From NCBI GenBank assembly GCA_963932145.1, contig OZ010595.1:88376581-88440580 (forward strand): a stretch of DNA of 64,000 nucleotides, read 5' to 3'. This DNA comes from Acanthosepion lycidas (lineage: Eukaryota > Mollusca > Cephalopoda > Sepiida > Sepiidae). The translations under genes and the position numbers were made by a program. Positions within the stretch are counted from its first letter, which is position 1, and each line of letters begins with the position of its first letter. Below are positions 47,295 to 58,330 of this stretch, piece by piece. Under the pieces are notes generated by a model. It saw only the letters and a program-made list of their open reading frames with translations. It was not told the origin of the DNA and made no database searches.

Positions 47295-47450
47295 TTTGAC
47301 TGTTTGCCATCCAAGACTTGAAAGCTAAGAATGTGTTTATATTTAATCCAAAGCTGGGAGAAAAAAGAGATGGATTCGTAACTTTCCCAAGGGCATTCGT
47401 GTGGCAGTGAACGCAACAGACTCGGCCGGTAATAATGAATTCTTAGTGAA
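47295..47450 (-). mobile_element. SINE family A fragment
   Basis: TTTGCCATCCAAGACTTG, GATGGATTCGTAACTTTCCC and GTGAACGCAACAGACTCGG match the SINE A body in the orientation of the 63-kb copy. Confidence 0.5.
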
Positions 47451-48125
47451 TATCACTAAATACAGAGTGCAAGAAAAGATGTTTCTACACAGACCAATGT
47501 TTCTTTGTCTCTTCATCTGAAACTTTTTTTTGCTTCTAAATGTTTTCAGAAAAATGGAAACAACGGAACGATTTTGTTATATAGGCATAAAGTATCGCTG
47601 CCGACACTTGAGTTTGAACATTGATCACCAGTAAACAAACACAGGTGATCCAATTATTGAATTAAGTAGACCACGTGACCATAGAGGATATGCGAGTTAA
47701 CTTGTGTCTAACTGATCGACATTTCTACTCTATCCTCTATTACTATTCGGATCTCTATTTCTAGTCTATCCTCTATTACTATACGTACCGCTATTCTCTA
47801 CTCTATTCACTGTACTATTTCTCTATTCAGATCACTATTTGCGTCACTATTCGAGCGAGTATTATCGTGCAAGTACTATTAGTGCGAGTGTTATTCGAAG
47901 GCGTCTGACACCAGCATTGTTTAACGGTGGTACTCTAGTTGTATCTGCGATTACAAAGTCTCTACTACAACGAGCATTACGAAAGTGACAACGAGTATTC
48001 GTTGACATTGCAGAAGTGGCAATAAGTGTTCGTTGACATCACAAAAGCCTTTTAAGAAATAGGAGCTGGATTCAGTGTTCAAGAAATTTCCAGGATTTCT
48101 CGAACATCTGGCACTGATATTTCTT
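47451..48125. other. no gene; degenerate CTATT-rich and GTTGACAT repeats
   Basis: CTCTATTACTAT-type and TTCGTTGACATYRCA-type motifs recur a few times between 47740 and 48050. This could be an LTR fragment but no partner is visible. Confidence 0.35.
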
Positions 48126-48129
48126 GTGT

Positions 48130-48250
48130 GGTGATTTTCTTAACGTAGCTTAGATGTAACACAAGACCGAAAGCATGGAGCACCCAGTGAATTTCGAACT
48201 CTTTACTCAGTAGTAAAACTTGTTGAGCATTCTGAATTATCTTCCATGGA
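48130..48250 (-). mobile_element. tRNA-derived SINE family B, copy 2
   Basis: GACCGAAAGCATGGAGCACCC, GTGAATTTCGAACTC and CTCAGTAGTAAAAC mirror 16262-16390. Confidence 0.55.
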
Positions 48251-48464
48251 TCCTCCCTTAACGCCTTAGAATAATAATAATTTTAGTATATAACATTATA
48301 TATTTTTACAATTTAAAAAAAAATGGTCTGTCTCTTCAGAGGGTAGGCAATCATGATTTATTAGATGAGGAATATATGTAGAGTTTCTTTGAAATGCTAT
48401 ACATTCTTGGGAAATATATTGAAGCAATTTTGTATTGACATATTTAGGGTTTTATTTCTCATAG

Positions 48465-49130
48465 ACCGGTTGCTAGCCAAGGCTAGTGAACTTAGTCTAG
48501 TCTGCTATTTAAACCATAGTTAGGTAATGGTGCGAAATTGAAACCTTTATATAAGGCATTCGTTCGAAAAGCGCACATCAGACTTGGCTGAATCTTTCCG
48601 CACATCCTATTTTACAATATGAAAGTAAGGGTGTAATATGTTTGCATAGCTGGCCACTCGTATTCGAGAATACCCGTCTAGTATGGAGGCTAGCCAATCC
48701 CTATTTCCGACGCTTACACAGGCGCGTTTGCGTTTATTCAACGCCCACAGAGCCCACATGTGGTTTATACTGCAACTATGCAGAGCAGTTACAATTTCTG
48801 TGGAAAAAACGTGTTATCTAGCGTGATCAACAATTTGAAAAAGTCCAGCACGCTCATTGCCCTCGGCCACGATGACTTGTGACTTCGTGCTAGCACAGCT
48901 ATCGACGGCACCCAAGTATTCCATCTATCTAATTTCACCCACAAGGCTTTGGTCAGTCCGTGGTATGGTTTTCAGACACTTTCCAAAGATACCGCACGTT
49001 GGGATCAACCCCCTCCAGTCCGATAACATCAGGAAGTCTCCTTCCTGACAAATCGACCATGGTGAGATTCGAACCCGGGTCTCATGGTTATAGGAGTGTA
49101 ATAAAATGATACATTAAATATAGGTAAAAA
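48465..49130 (-). repeat. SINE A fragment and a B-box-containing fragment
   Basis: 48465-48610 resembles the SINE A body (ACCGGTTGCTAGCCAAGG). Near 49050-49085 the minus strand has GAGACCCGGGTTCGAATCTC, an excellent B box, but no A box is visible upstream. The region between has no recognised content. Confidence 0.4.
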
Positions 49131-50395
49131 CTTACTTTTATTATTAATGCTACATATTATCCTCTACTGAAACTACAAAAATTGAAGGAAATGTCTTATG
49201 TCCCAAATTTAGCAGGGAAAACAAATTCTTATTTTTAACTCTTCGATTTGTAGACAAGATCAATACTTAAATCTTAGTCTACTGAACCAGCCCCACCTTT
49301 TCCAAGCCACTTTCGTTTAATCTTCTTTCACTTGATTCTTTTTCCCTTTCTGTTCAACATTCGAATCGATCTATTCGTGTAGATAAATTAAGTACTGACT
49401 ACATGTTGAAATTAAAAAAAAAGGTCGATCGATGTTTCAATTAAAGTTTTCCTTTAATAAGATTTCCCAAGAAATCTTAATTCTATCTATAAACAAGCAC
49501 TACTGGGGGGGGGGGGCGTTGTGATGGTCAGCAGTCTGCTCAGACAGATCATTACTACTGTGTTGTAAGTTCGAAGCTCACTGTCTAACCTACACGTGAC
49601 ACTTCGTGCTGAAACTAAACTAAACTTCATAAATAACAAGACACACGAACTACTGAAGAGGCCTCATTATGTCATATTACACTTCCGGTAGTATTTCAGA
49701 CATGCGCAAATTGACACCTTTTTGTTTGATATTTAACCCTTTTTTCTTTTTTTCATATTTTAAAATCATCTCGCGTTTCGCTTTTCATCCTATTCAGTAT
49801 TAAGGCAAAGCCACAGTAATAAGGCAAAGTAGCAATAATGACGAAAGGTTAAAAAATAAGAATTGCGTTAACACACAATAGGGGAAAAAGAAAATCGATC
49901 GCAGCGTTCTGACTTCAAGACAACAAAGAACAGCTCTAAGTCGGATGAGAAATGGCCCATTTCATTGGTTAAGAAGAAATCCCAGCATGCATCTGTGTGT
50001 TTTGTCTATAGATCTGTTGAGGAGACCTTTTTTCAGTCATTCCTTATTGGATTAGAACCAACACCAACCTGAAAGGGATGTAATGCGACAGGTTATCTTG
50101 CCATAGACGCATTATGGCTGTAGTACACTTGGTGCAACTATGACCCTAGTGGTATGGGACTCACGAGACTGTGTTCTTTAGACTCGGGTAACAACTGGTG
50201 TAGGAGAAGGAAAACTCTGAATTCAAAGGAAGAGATATGAACTACGTCAGGTTATCTTGCCATAGACGCGATGACTGTAGTACATTTGACCCTACGATCT
50301 TGGTGGGCCACGTGATTCGTAACGTGACATCTGTCGCTAATTTCTACACTTCTGTCTACGTTTACAACTGAAGTCATTCACACAAAATCCCAACA
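49131..50395. other. no gene; one internal direct repeat
   Basis: CAGGTTATCTTGCCATAGACGC followed by a GACTGTAGTACA-type segment occurs near 50090 and 50246. A run of ten G lies at 49506-49515. No coding support is seen. Confidence 0.4.
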
Positions 50396-50489
50396 TTTGA
50401 CAATGAAGACTATTTACTATTTCCCCGTTTGGAATAAAAGATTAAAAACCAAAGTGTTTCACGTGTCATTTTTTATAGTTTCATTTTCA

Positions 50490-50506
50490 CTGCACCTCTC
50501 TCTCTT

Positions 50507-50600
<94 letters not shown>

Positions 50601-50897
50601 GTTGCCGTCTGTGTTCTGGAGACTCAAATGTCGTGTTTCTCTTGTTTATAGGATCGAATGAATAAAATTATACCTTTAAGACAGACAGTACTTTCTCCTA
50701 CTCTCGTCGAAGCTGTCAAATCAACAATTTTTAATTTGAAATACATCAGCATTAAAAAGTTTCCGCTTCGACTAAGGACGTCTTCAGAAATATATTGAAG
50801 TTTCCATAAAAGGTCCAAAGCTAAACTTACAAATTCACATTGCAACTGATAAGATTCTTTGTTTATATTCATGTTCTTTCTTTCTTTCTTTCTTTCT

Positions 50898-50928
<31 letters not shown>

Positions 50929-51271
50929 TTTGGTTACTTTCTCCCGTTTTTACTTTTCGTTTTTACATTTCTTTCCTTCTTTCTTTTTTGGCTACTGTCT
51001 TCCGTCTTCACGTGACATATAATTTTTTTCATACGCTCCTCCTTGTAACGCGTCCTTTTTTTCTCTTTCTTTCTTTTCTTTTCTTTTTCTTTTTTTTTTT
51101 TTTTACACGTCTATTACTCCCTTTCTGTCGCTCATTTTTCTGTATCATTTTACATTTTTCTTTCTTTCTTTATTCTTCTTTCTTTCTTTTATTTGTTTTT
51201 TTTTTCTTTGCATTATCAGATTCTTTTTTCATTCTTTGCGTTTCGATACGGGTCGTTTATCTTTCTTTCTC

Positions 51272-51302
<31 letters not shown>

Positions 51303-51400
51303 TTTTTCTTTCTTTCTTTATCTCTTTTTTCATCAGTTTTCTTTCCTTTCTTAATTTCTTCTTTCACTAATCTAATTTTCTTTTTCCGCATTTTTTCTTT
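50490..51400 (+). repeat. pyrimidine-rich microsatellite region
   Basis: (TC)n at 50492-50600, TTTC and TTTA runs at 50876-50935, and CTTT-rich sequence to about 51400. The long open frame here is just Phe/Leu/Ser codons from the repeats. Confidence 0.9.
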
Positions 51401-51934
51401 TTAAAAATCAAACATCACTTGGAAAAAGATGTTGTCGAGCATCTTTCCATTATTGCCAACACGGCCTCCGTTTATTGACAGATTGTCAGTTATAATTCCA
51501 GAAGAATCAATGTCTATTAGATACGGACATTTTTAAAATGAAAGTCATGTTCGTATTTGGTAGCTTACAATATCCATTTTTCTTTTAAAGAAATATCTCC
51601 AGTGTCTCAAGGAAGAAACTGAAGACTGGTGGGATAATGTAATATCGCATCTAAGTCGATTATACCTCCTCCTCCGACTAATTCAATATCCCTCTTAGAC
51701 ATATTAAACGTCCTTGGGTCTTATAGCTTCAGCGTTTCAGCTTTGGTTCCTACAGCAAGTGATTTAGAATTGACTTTGTGGTACAAATGTATAAAACCTG
51801 ATTACATCATTACACCCCAACCGATAAGGCTATATTAGGCACATGAATCAAAGCCAAATATTCGCGGTATGGTGACAGGTTTTCATAATAGTAGTGCATT
51901 CAGTTGGATGATAAGTATTATTTCTTTTTATGTA
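51401..51934. other. no recognisable gene
   Basis: Unique-looking AT-rich DNA leading up to the 3' end of a LINE copy. Confidence 0.35.
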
Positions 51935-52870
51935 CCATGTCCTTTCAGTACGTAGACGATCATAGCTCTCCACCTATTCCTCTATCCCTTGCATCTCTCG
52001 ACAAGTTCCTTCCCTCTGCTTCCTCCCGTAGACCACGTTCTATCATCTACTTGCTTAAGCCCGTCAGGTATGTCATGCATTGTTTTCCCTTGTGCTCTTT
52101 CCCTCTATTCAACCCGTGAGTATCAGATTCTCCAGGCCTTCCTTCCTCTTTATGTGTTCCAGAAGCTACAGCTGCCTCTTCCTGATGTTAAGCATGAACC
52201 TACTCCTTATTTGTAACCTCTCTAAGACCTCATCGTTGCTCACACACTCGATCCATGATATCTTTTGCATCCTTCTGTAGAACCACATCTCTGTCGCCTC
52301 GACTCTCTTCTTCATCTTTGAGGAAATCGTCCAACATTCGCTGCCGTAATGAAGGACAGATGTCACGTAAGAGCTCAGTATTCTTCTTTTCTTTGTTACC
52401 AAAGAAATCATTCTGTCTCGCAGTATTCTGCCCAGCTTTTGGAATGTGTCTTTGGCCATCTCAATACGTCTACGTATCTCCGTGTTGCACTTACCGTTCT
52501 CTGTCAAAAAGCTTCCCAGATATTTGAACTTCCACGTTTGCTTGATTCTAGTGCTACCGGCCTGCAAATCGCATTTCGGACTCATCCTTTTACTGATGAC
52601 CATGCATTCTGTCTTCTTGTAGTTTATGCTTAGTCCCTTCTTCACACTCTCCGTTGCTACCTTCTGTAGAAGATTTTGTAATTTCTTTTCCGTATCTGCT
52701 ATCAGTACTGTGTCATCTGCGTATCCTATCTTGTTAAGACTGTCCGCCAATGCTAAACCCCGGTAGGGTTTCCAATTCTCTCAGGAGTGCCTCGATGTAT
52801 AGGTTGAACAGGTCAGGTGAGAAGACGCATCCTTGCCTTACACCCCATTCTATTTTTCCTTTTGTAGTAA
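51935..52870 (-). pseudogene. LINE-1a family reverse transcriptase fragment with YADD motif
   Basis: Starting at 52870 the minus strand encodes GVRQGCVFSPDLFNLYIEAL, then IGYADDTVLIADTEKKLQ, KKGLSINYKKTECMVISKRM, the TEIRRRIEMAKDTFQKLG block and KMKKRVEATEMWFYRRM, then KEGLENLILTG near 52130. A long uninterrupted piece covers 52166-52750. It is 5'-truncated inside the RT and decays towards 51935 (LRTERT end). It is the best-preserved copy of the family here. Confidence 0.88.
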
Positions 52871-52884
52871 GTGTCTCTTACTTA

Positions 52885-53340
52885 CATGTTCAGTCCATAG
52901 TTTTCACAGTATCCGTCTCCCATACCACATTTTTGTTGCTTCAATTCTCTTCTTCATCTGAGACAAGATTCTTTAGCATTTACTACCATACAGGAGAACT
53001 GATATTACATAACAGTTCAGTACACGTTTCTTTGTTTCTAACGATATTTTCCTGTCTCTTAATACTTTGCTTAGATTTTGGAAGGCAACTTTCTCTGTAT
53101 TAATGCTTCTTCAGATTTCCGTGTCATATTTTCCGTCCTCTGTTAAAACATTTCCCAGATATTTAAACTTTTTGTGTTTTGATTTCGGTATCTCCAATTT
53201 GTAATTTGTATGTTGGACTGTTCCTTTTTGCTAACGACCATGCATTCAACCTTCTTGAAATTTATGCTTAGTCCTTTCTTCTCTCTTTCCTTCGTTATCT
53301 TTTGTAGGAATTCTTGTAGTTTCCTTACACGTTCGAAAAT
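52885..53340 (-). pseudogene. LINE-1a family fragment, more diverged
   Basis: VRKLQEFLQKITKEREKKGLS and INFKKVECMVVSK are readable, then frames break repeatedly through the TEDGKCDTEI-type and YYVISVLLYG-type regions. It lies head-to-tail directly upstream of the 51.9-kb copy; the junction near 52875-52885 could be two separate insertions. Confidence 0.75.
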
Positions 53341-53589
53341 GTATGAAATCTTGAAAAAAAATTGAGGGGTTATTATATATATATATATGTTCCCAGCATA
53401 ATTAAAAGGAAAAGGCATGAAACTACATATCCCCGATTCATCCGATGTTAATTTGACGGTATCCAAAATTAAATAAAGTATAAAATGGTAAAATGTGATT
53501 CATTTGCATGATAGAAACGTTGAGGAAACTTATTCGCAAAGAAATCAAATTTCTTTCCCAATTCTACATTGAAAATAGGCGCCGCTTAC

Positions 53590-53885
53590 TTATCCTCAGT
53601 CAGTTATGTGCCATGCGTGATATACGCTTAAGCGATTATGTATCTTTCGATACATGACTGACGAGGCAGAATTTTTTTTCTCGTGGTAGGTTGGCATTTT
53701 TTTCTGCGGTAGACCAGTTACGATCCAAGCCTATAGAACCTGGTCTGTCCTGCTATTTACCCATAGCTGGGCTGGAAGAGAAGAGGATTTATACCTTTCC
53801 CAAAGTTATTAGCACGTAAGTGAATGTAATGGATCTGAGTGGAATTCGAACTCGACTCTCCAGTCAGATCAATTACATTTCTCGT
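53590..53885 (-). mobile_element. tRNA-derived SINE family A copy
   Basis: Contains TGTGCCATGCGTGATA, GCGATTATGTATCTTTCG, TCTGCGGTAGACCAGTT and GTGGAATTCGAACTCGAC, in the same order as the copy at 63036. The short hairpin ATGTATC-TTTCG-ATACAT near its tail is conserved in both. Confidence 0.7.
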
Positions 53886-53904
53886 AAAATACTTAAATAT
53901 GAAT

Positions 53905-54545
53905 TTTTTGTTTTGTTTTGTCTTACGGCATATAAACTTTAATGAGTTATTTAATGCCTACATGATTTTTTTTGCTGGTAATATGTTTTTCTCCAAAACT
54001 GTATTGCTGGCAATATGTTTTCCCCAAAAATGCATTGATTGCTGGTAATATTTTTTCCAAGAATCTGTTGCTGGTAATATTTTTTTCCAAAAATATATTG
54101 CTGTTAAAATTTTTGCCTTCAAAAATGCATTGGTGGTAATATTTTTTCGTTGAAAAATGTATTGTTGGTAATATTTTTTATCAAAAATGTATTGCTGGTA
54201 ATATTTTTTATCAAAAATGTATTGCTGGTAATATTTTTTTAAAACAATGTATTGCTGGTAATAATATATTGCTGGTAATAATTTTTTCCTCAAAAATTCA
54301 TTGCTGGCAATGATTTTTTACAAAAATGTATTCCTGGTATTAAAAACCTATATTTACACTTTCATCGTGTAAATATAGATGATTAACTATTTCCCCATAG
54401 CTTGGAACATAACAGGTGCTACCATCCCGGGTCAGGGTAGATCTGGGAACACCAGCAATTAAAAGGTGGTTCCACGTTTCTCAAAACCTTCTGATCAGAG
54501 GCCTTGGTGTTGGATGTAGTTTATCGTCTTACCCAGGACGGGGAT
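53905..54545 (+). repeat. R-D repeat, copy 2, with a different internal minisatellite
   Basis: Begins GTCTTACGGCATATAAAC. An expanded array of about 30-bp ATTGCTGGTAATATTTTTT units covers 54000-54340. The rest matches copy 1 (GGTCAGGGTAGATC, TCTCAAAACC) and ends with a single GATGTAGTTTATCGTCTTAC unit. Confidence 0.8.
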
Positions 54546-54779
54546 TTATTCATTTACCAGAAATATACATTTAAATAACTATTAAATAAAACATTTAAAA
54601 ATATTTTTTCTGATCCTTTCCAGTTCCCACTAGAACTTGGTATGATTCACTTTCAAATTGAAACCCTTCTTGGCCGTAACACGTCATGTGTCAGTTTTCA
54701 CTTTTCTTAATTTTCAAAATCGATTTCTATTTGAACAGCATCATTAGGCTGTAGATACATAAGGTTACTAGTTTATGGT
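54546..54779. other. no recognisable gene
   Basis: Short AT-rich stretch. A piece resembling it lies near 58985-59080 (TTAAAACCTT.TTG.CCGTAACA), so it may be another repeat. Confidence 0.3.
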
Positions 54780-54890
54780 GTTTATATAAGCGTGGATCTG
54801 GTACAAGACCCAAAGTATGGAGCACCAAGTGATGATCGAACTCATTATTCAGTCGTAATTGGTCTTCCTGTCCTATAGTAGCTCTTAATA
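54780..54890 (-). mobile_element. tRNA-derived SINE family B, copy 3
   Basis: AAGACCCAAAGTATGGAGCACC and GATGATCGAACTCATTATTC match copies at 16262 and 48130. Confidence 0.6.
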
Positions 54891-54959
54891 AGTTTTGTCT
54901 TTTTTGTTATTTCTCCTAAACCCTGTTCTGCCATCCAATTGCTCAAGCCCATCAAGTAT

Positions 54960-55920
54960 GTTCCTTTTCCCCTCTGTCCTATGTCCGTGCCTCAGAAATG
55001 TCAACTGCCTCTTCCTGGTTTTATTTTTCTTTTAGTTTCCATTCTTTCCAAAACTTAGTTGTTGCTTACATGTTCGACCATTCTCGGCATCTTTCTGTAG
55101 AACAATCTTTGAGAAGATTGTCCAGCATTCGCTGCTACACAGGAGGACAGATATCACCTAACAGTTCAGTACTCTTTTCTTTGTTTCCAACGAGATTTTT
55201 CTGTATCTTAATATTGTGCTAAGTTTTCAGAATGCATCTTTGGTCGTCCCAATACGGTCTCCGGATCTCAGTGTCACATTTTATCCGTCCCCCCACCCCC
55301 ACCCCTGTCAGAATGTTTCCCAGATATTCAAATTTTTATGCTTGCTTCATTTTAGTATCCCCGATTGTAATTTACAATTTGGGCTCATATTTTTGCTGAT
55401 GACCATACATTCTGTCTTCTTGTAGTTTACACTTAGTCCTTTCTTCTCACTTTCTTTCGCTAGCTTCAGTTGAAGTTTTTGTAGTTTCCATCCCATGCCT
55501 GCTATCAACACTGTGTCATCTGTATATCTTACATTGTTAAAATTGTGTCCGACGGTAATTAATCCTGGTAGGATTTCTAATTCTCTCAGAATTGCCTCGC
55601 TGTATAGATTGAATAAATCCGGCGAGAAGGTACATCATTGTCTTACACTCCTTTTCTATTTTTGGATATCTGCTGAAAATTTTCAGTCAGTATGCAGGCG
55701 ATTTGCTACCAGTATAGATTTTCATTATTCTAACGTCTTTCCCGAATATGTCAAGGTTGCTGAGCAGCTCTACCAGATTTTGTGGTGTACTCTGTCGAAC
55801 GCGTTTGCGTAGTCTATAATTCACAGGTACACGTTCTTCTGCATTCGTGTTGCTCTTTTTATTAACATTCTGAACATAAATATCGCGTTCCTTGTTCCGG
55901 TGTCTTTGACGAAAAAGCTA
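54960..55920 (-). pseudogene. LINE-1a family, heavily diverged copy
   Basis: Translating the minus strand in mixed frames recovers the same order of blocks as the 18-kb copy (RVRYLC/FLDYRKRVRQ region near 55800, NLYW.QIAC near 55700, the TV-DD region near 55515, and SEN.KKGL near 55440). Frames change every 50-100 bp. No catalytic motif survives intact. Confidence 0.65.
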
Positions 55921-56083
55921 CATATGTAACTAGAGTCTTATAACAGAAATATTCAGCTACGAGTCTTTCTTTCCAATCAGAATAGTTCCGTTGCAAAATA
56001 CAGAACTACAGAAAAATACATAAAACTATTTGGTAGCACTTCATATGAGCATATCAAACTGAAGTGATTTCGATGAATATCAT

Positions 56084-56870
56084 ATGACGGAGATAGAAAT
56101 TTGCGACGAAATTAATTTTTTTTTCGGAGACTATTTACTTTTTTGTAAAAGAGGAGGTCATGGAGGACGAAGCCTTGAAAGCGACCATAGAGGAAGACGA
56201 TCAGCCAAACATGTAAGCGAGCTTGTCGAACGCTTCAAGTTGAGAGCACTGTTGGAAGTCAACAAGCAACAACGAGTGACAGCCTGTTCCTCATTGCTTA
56301 CTTGGCACCTTAACGTACCCATATTTCATCGATTGCTCAAAAGTAACAAAAAGTGGATCCTGTATGACACTGCCAAGCGTGCCAGACATTGGGTTGTCAC
56401 TACGGAACGCTGTGGCTGACTCCCCCCCCAAAAAAAACGCATTTATACCCATGGAAGATCATACTCTGTAGAACACGCACTGAAACATAATGAGCCAGTA
56501 TTGGTTAATCACAAGGGTGTTTTGTCCCTCCATGACAATATCAGGCCTTATGTGGCGTGTGTGGCCATGGATACCGTACTGTGATTTGACTGGGAGACAC
56601 CTTACTCTCCGAACATTGTGCCGACAGATTACCGCCTTTTCCATTCCTTGGACAACCACCTTCATGAGAAATCCTCCGCAAATAAGGCAGACTTGTGGAA
56701 TTCACTCACAGACTTCTTTCCGTCCGAGACACCTGACTTTTTACCGCCAAGGCTTTGCGCAAATGGTGGCACGATGGTAAACGTTTTTGGATGACAATGG
56801 AGAATACGTTGAGAGCTAATGATATACCAAATTATTGTATACCAATTTTTTCTCATAAATAAAAAAAAGA
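56084..56870 (+). pseudogene. mariner transposase pseudogene (DD34D type)
   Basis: The N-terminal part shows GGRSLESDHRGRRS (SLEDxPRSGRPS), then VTACSSLL and KKWILYDTAKRARHW, where mariner has CDEKWI-Y. After a shift comes LHDNIRPYVA (second Asp), then PYSPNIVPTDYRLFHSL (third Asp in PxDYHLF), FFPSETPDF, and a terminal NGEYVES. Stops and shifts are frequent and the first catalytic Asp is lost (SNKKW). A plausible right end lies at TTTTTGGCTACCTCGTA near 56888. The paired left end was not found. Confidence 0.85.
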
Positions 56871-56952
56871 AAACGGCAAGGACTTTTTTGGCTACCTCGT
56901 ACTTATAAAATGCATTGGTAGATTGTTAAAGTTAAAGCAACAACTACACTTT

Positions 56953-57039
56953 AACAAAAACCAAACCAAAAACTTACTCCTTTTTTACTAATCTGTAAAT
57001 TAGTAAAAAAGGAGTAAGTTTTTTGGTTTGGTTTTTGTT
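56953..57039. repeat. 40-bp hairpin at the start of R-D copy 3
   Basis: Arms 56953-56992 and 56999-57039 are reverse complements with a 6-base loop CTGTAA. The right arm is the start of an R-D copy, so this looks like a terminal inverted duplication. Confidence 0.85.
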
Positions 57040-57600
57040 TTACGGCATATCAACTTCAATGGGTTATTTAAAGCCGACAAAATTTTTATTGCTGGTAATA
57101 TGTTTTTCTTCAAAAATCTATTTCTGTGAATATTTTTCCTTGAAGAAATCTATAGCTGGTCATATTTCTTTCAAAGAATGTATAACTGTCTGTATAGCTG
57201 ATAATAATTTTTCCTTTAAAAAATATTGCTGGTAATAATTTTTTTTATTACAAAGTATTTCTGGTATTAAAACCTATTTTTACACAAGTTTGGGTGTTAA
57301 CTTTTTGCCCATAACTGGGACCCTAACAGGTGCTACCACCCCGGGTCAGGTTGGACCTGGGAAGACCAGCAATTAATAGATGGTTCCACGCGCCTCAAAA
57401 CCTCCTGTTCAGAGGCCTTGCTGTTGGACGTAGTTTATCGTCTTACCCAGGACGCGGATGTATTAGGTTGGTGCAAAAATAATGACGTAATAATGTCGTT
57501 TTTTGACGTATTTTTTAACGTCAAAAAACGACATTATTACGTCATTATTTTTGCACCAACCTAATAGTTTATCGATATACCCAGGACGAAAAAAAGGAGT
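57000..57600 (+). repeat. R-D repeat, copy 3, carrying MITE copy 4
   Basis: Contains TTTTACGGCATATCAACTTC, several TTGCTGGTAATAW units, GCTACCACCCCGGGTCAGG, CCTCAAAACCTCC and one 30-bp terminal unit split by the MITE. Confidence 0.8.
57463..57564. mobile_element. MADE1-like palindromic mariner MITE, copy 4 (102 bp)
   Basis: Starts TTAGGTTGGTGCAAAA, ends TTTTGCACCAACCTAA. The target TA is duplicated at 57461-57462 and 57565-57566. The two halves form an almost perfect 47-bp stem; this is the cleanest copy. Confidence 0.94.
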
Positions 57601-57875
57601 AAGGATAGATAAACAAGTTCAGAGGCTGAGGAATTGGAAGAGACAGAGTCAAAATGAATAAATTTACTTTTTGACGGGATCTTAAACAGGGTTACAGAAT
57701 ATAGAATATTGCTTTGAAGTGTTGGTAGTTAATAAAATGTTTGTAGAGGGAAATGAGTGAAACAGAGCCTTTATAACAAGTACTATTTATCGAGTGAATA
57801 TTATTACATTACTACAATTAGTACATTACTGAAGAACGTTCTTATGTTGTCTTTTAAAAATCGGTATCACCTCAT

Positions 57876-58330
57876 TCAAGGCAATAAAGCCACTAAGACA
57901 CAATGGGTTACATGGTGCATTAATAATGAACAGGAAGAGAAAAGAGTAACCCAGTAGCTAGCGATTGACATTGCATTTACATTTTTGCAGATTAAAGTTG
58001 GCTGGAAAGCATGGAGCCTGAAGGGAGTTCCACAAACAAGAAGTGTGAGAAAAGAAACTGCTGGCATAAAATTTACGGTTACATCTAGCCAGCTCAAATG
58101 TAAATTGTTAAGATCTCAACGCCTGTTTAGTACAGCGCTTAAATTTTAAAAAGTCTAGGTACGATAGCGAACTGCTCATCCGAATAATTACCATGAAAGT
58201 ATTTATAGAAAAGACACATAGAGGCAACCTTACGACAGTGTGAAAGTGGCTGAAGCCGAGGCGCCAGATAAGGCCCAATAATATTGCTGATTTTTCTTTG
58301 CATTTCATCAATGAGCTAAAGGTAAATAGC
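57876..58330 (-). pseudogene. CR1/jockey-like LINE C-terminal fragment
   Basis: The minus strand encodes VASLCLFYKYFHGN-like sequence (in mixed frames), LDFLKFKRCTKQALRS and then SSFFSHTSCLWNSLQAPCFP, NFNLQKCKCNVNRYL. The (F-T-LWNSLP--FP--NL--FK--VNRYL) pattern is the conserved terminal block of many animal CR1/jockey-type LINEs. Two frames are needed. The catalytic RT is absent. Confidence 0.7.

Noticed and set aside
46996-47328. A 110-codon frame with a repeated 10-residue motif (DADVVYRLTQ)
   Set aside because: The motif is a translation of the 30-bp minisatellite inside a dispersed non-coding repeat; other copies of the repeat do not keep the frame.
50690-50800. Minus-strand CUGAAGA followed by GGAAAC as another hammerhead
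   Set aside because: No convincing stem II can be drawn between the two and the cleavage triplet is missing. It may be a chance match.
50859-51404. A 181-codon frame rich in Phe, Leu and Ser resembling a membrane protein
   Set aside because: Hydrophobicity comes from the pyrimidine-rich repeat tract (TTT, CTT, TTC codons). There is no varied sequence or motif.
53958-54293. A 111-codon minus-strand frame with repeated YYQQYIF
   Set aside because: This is the translation of the 30-bp minisatellite in the R-D repeat, not a repeat protein.
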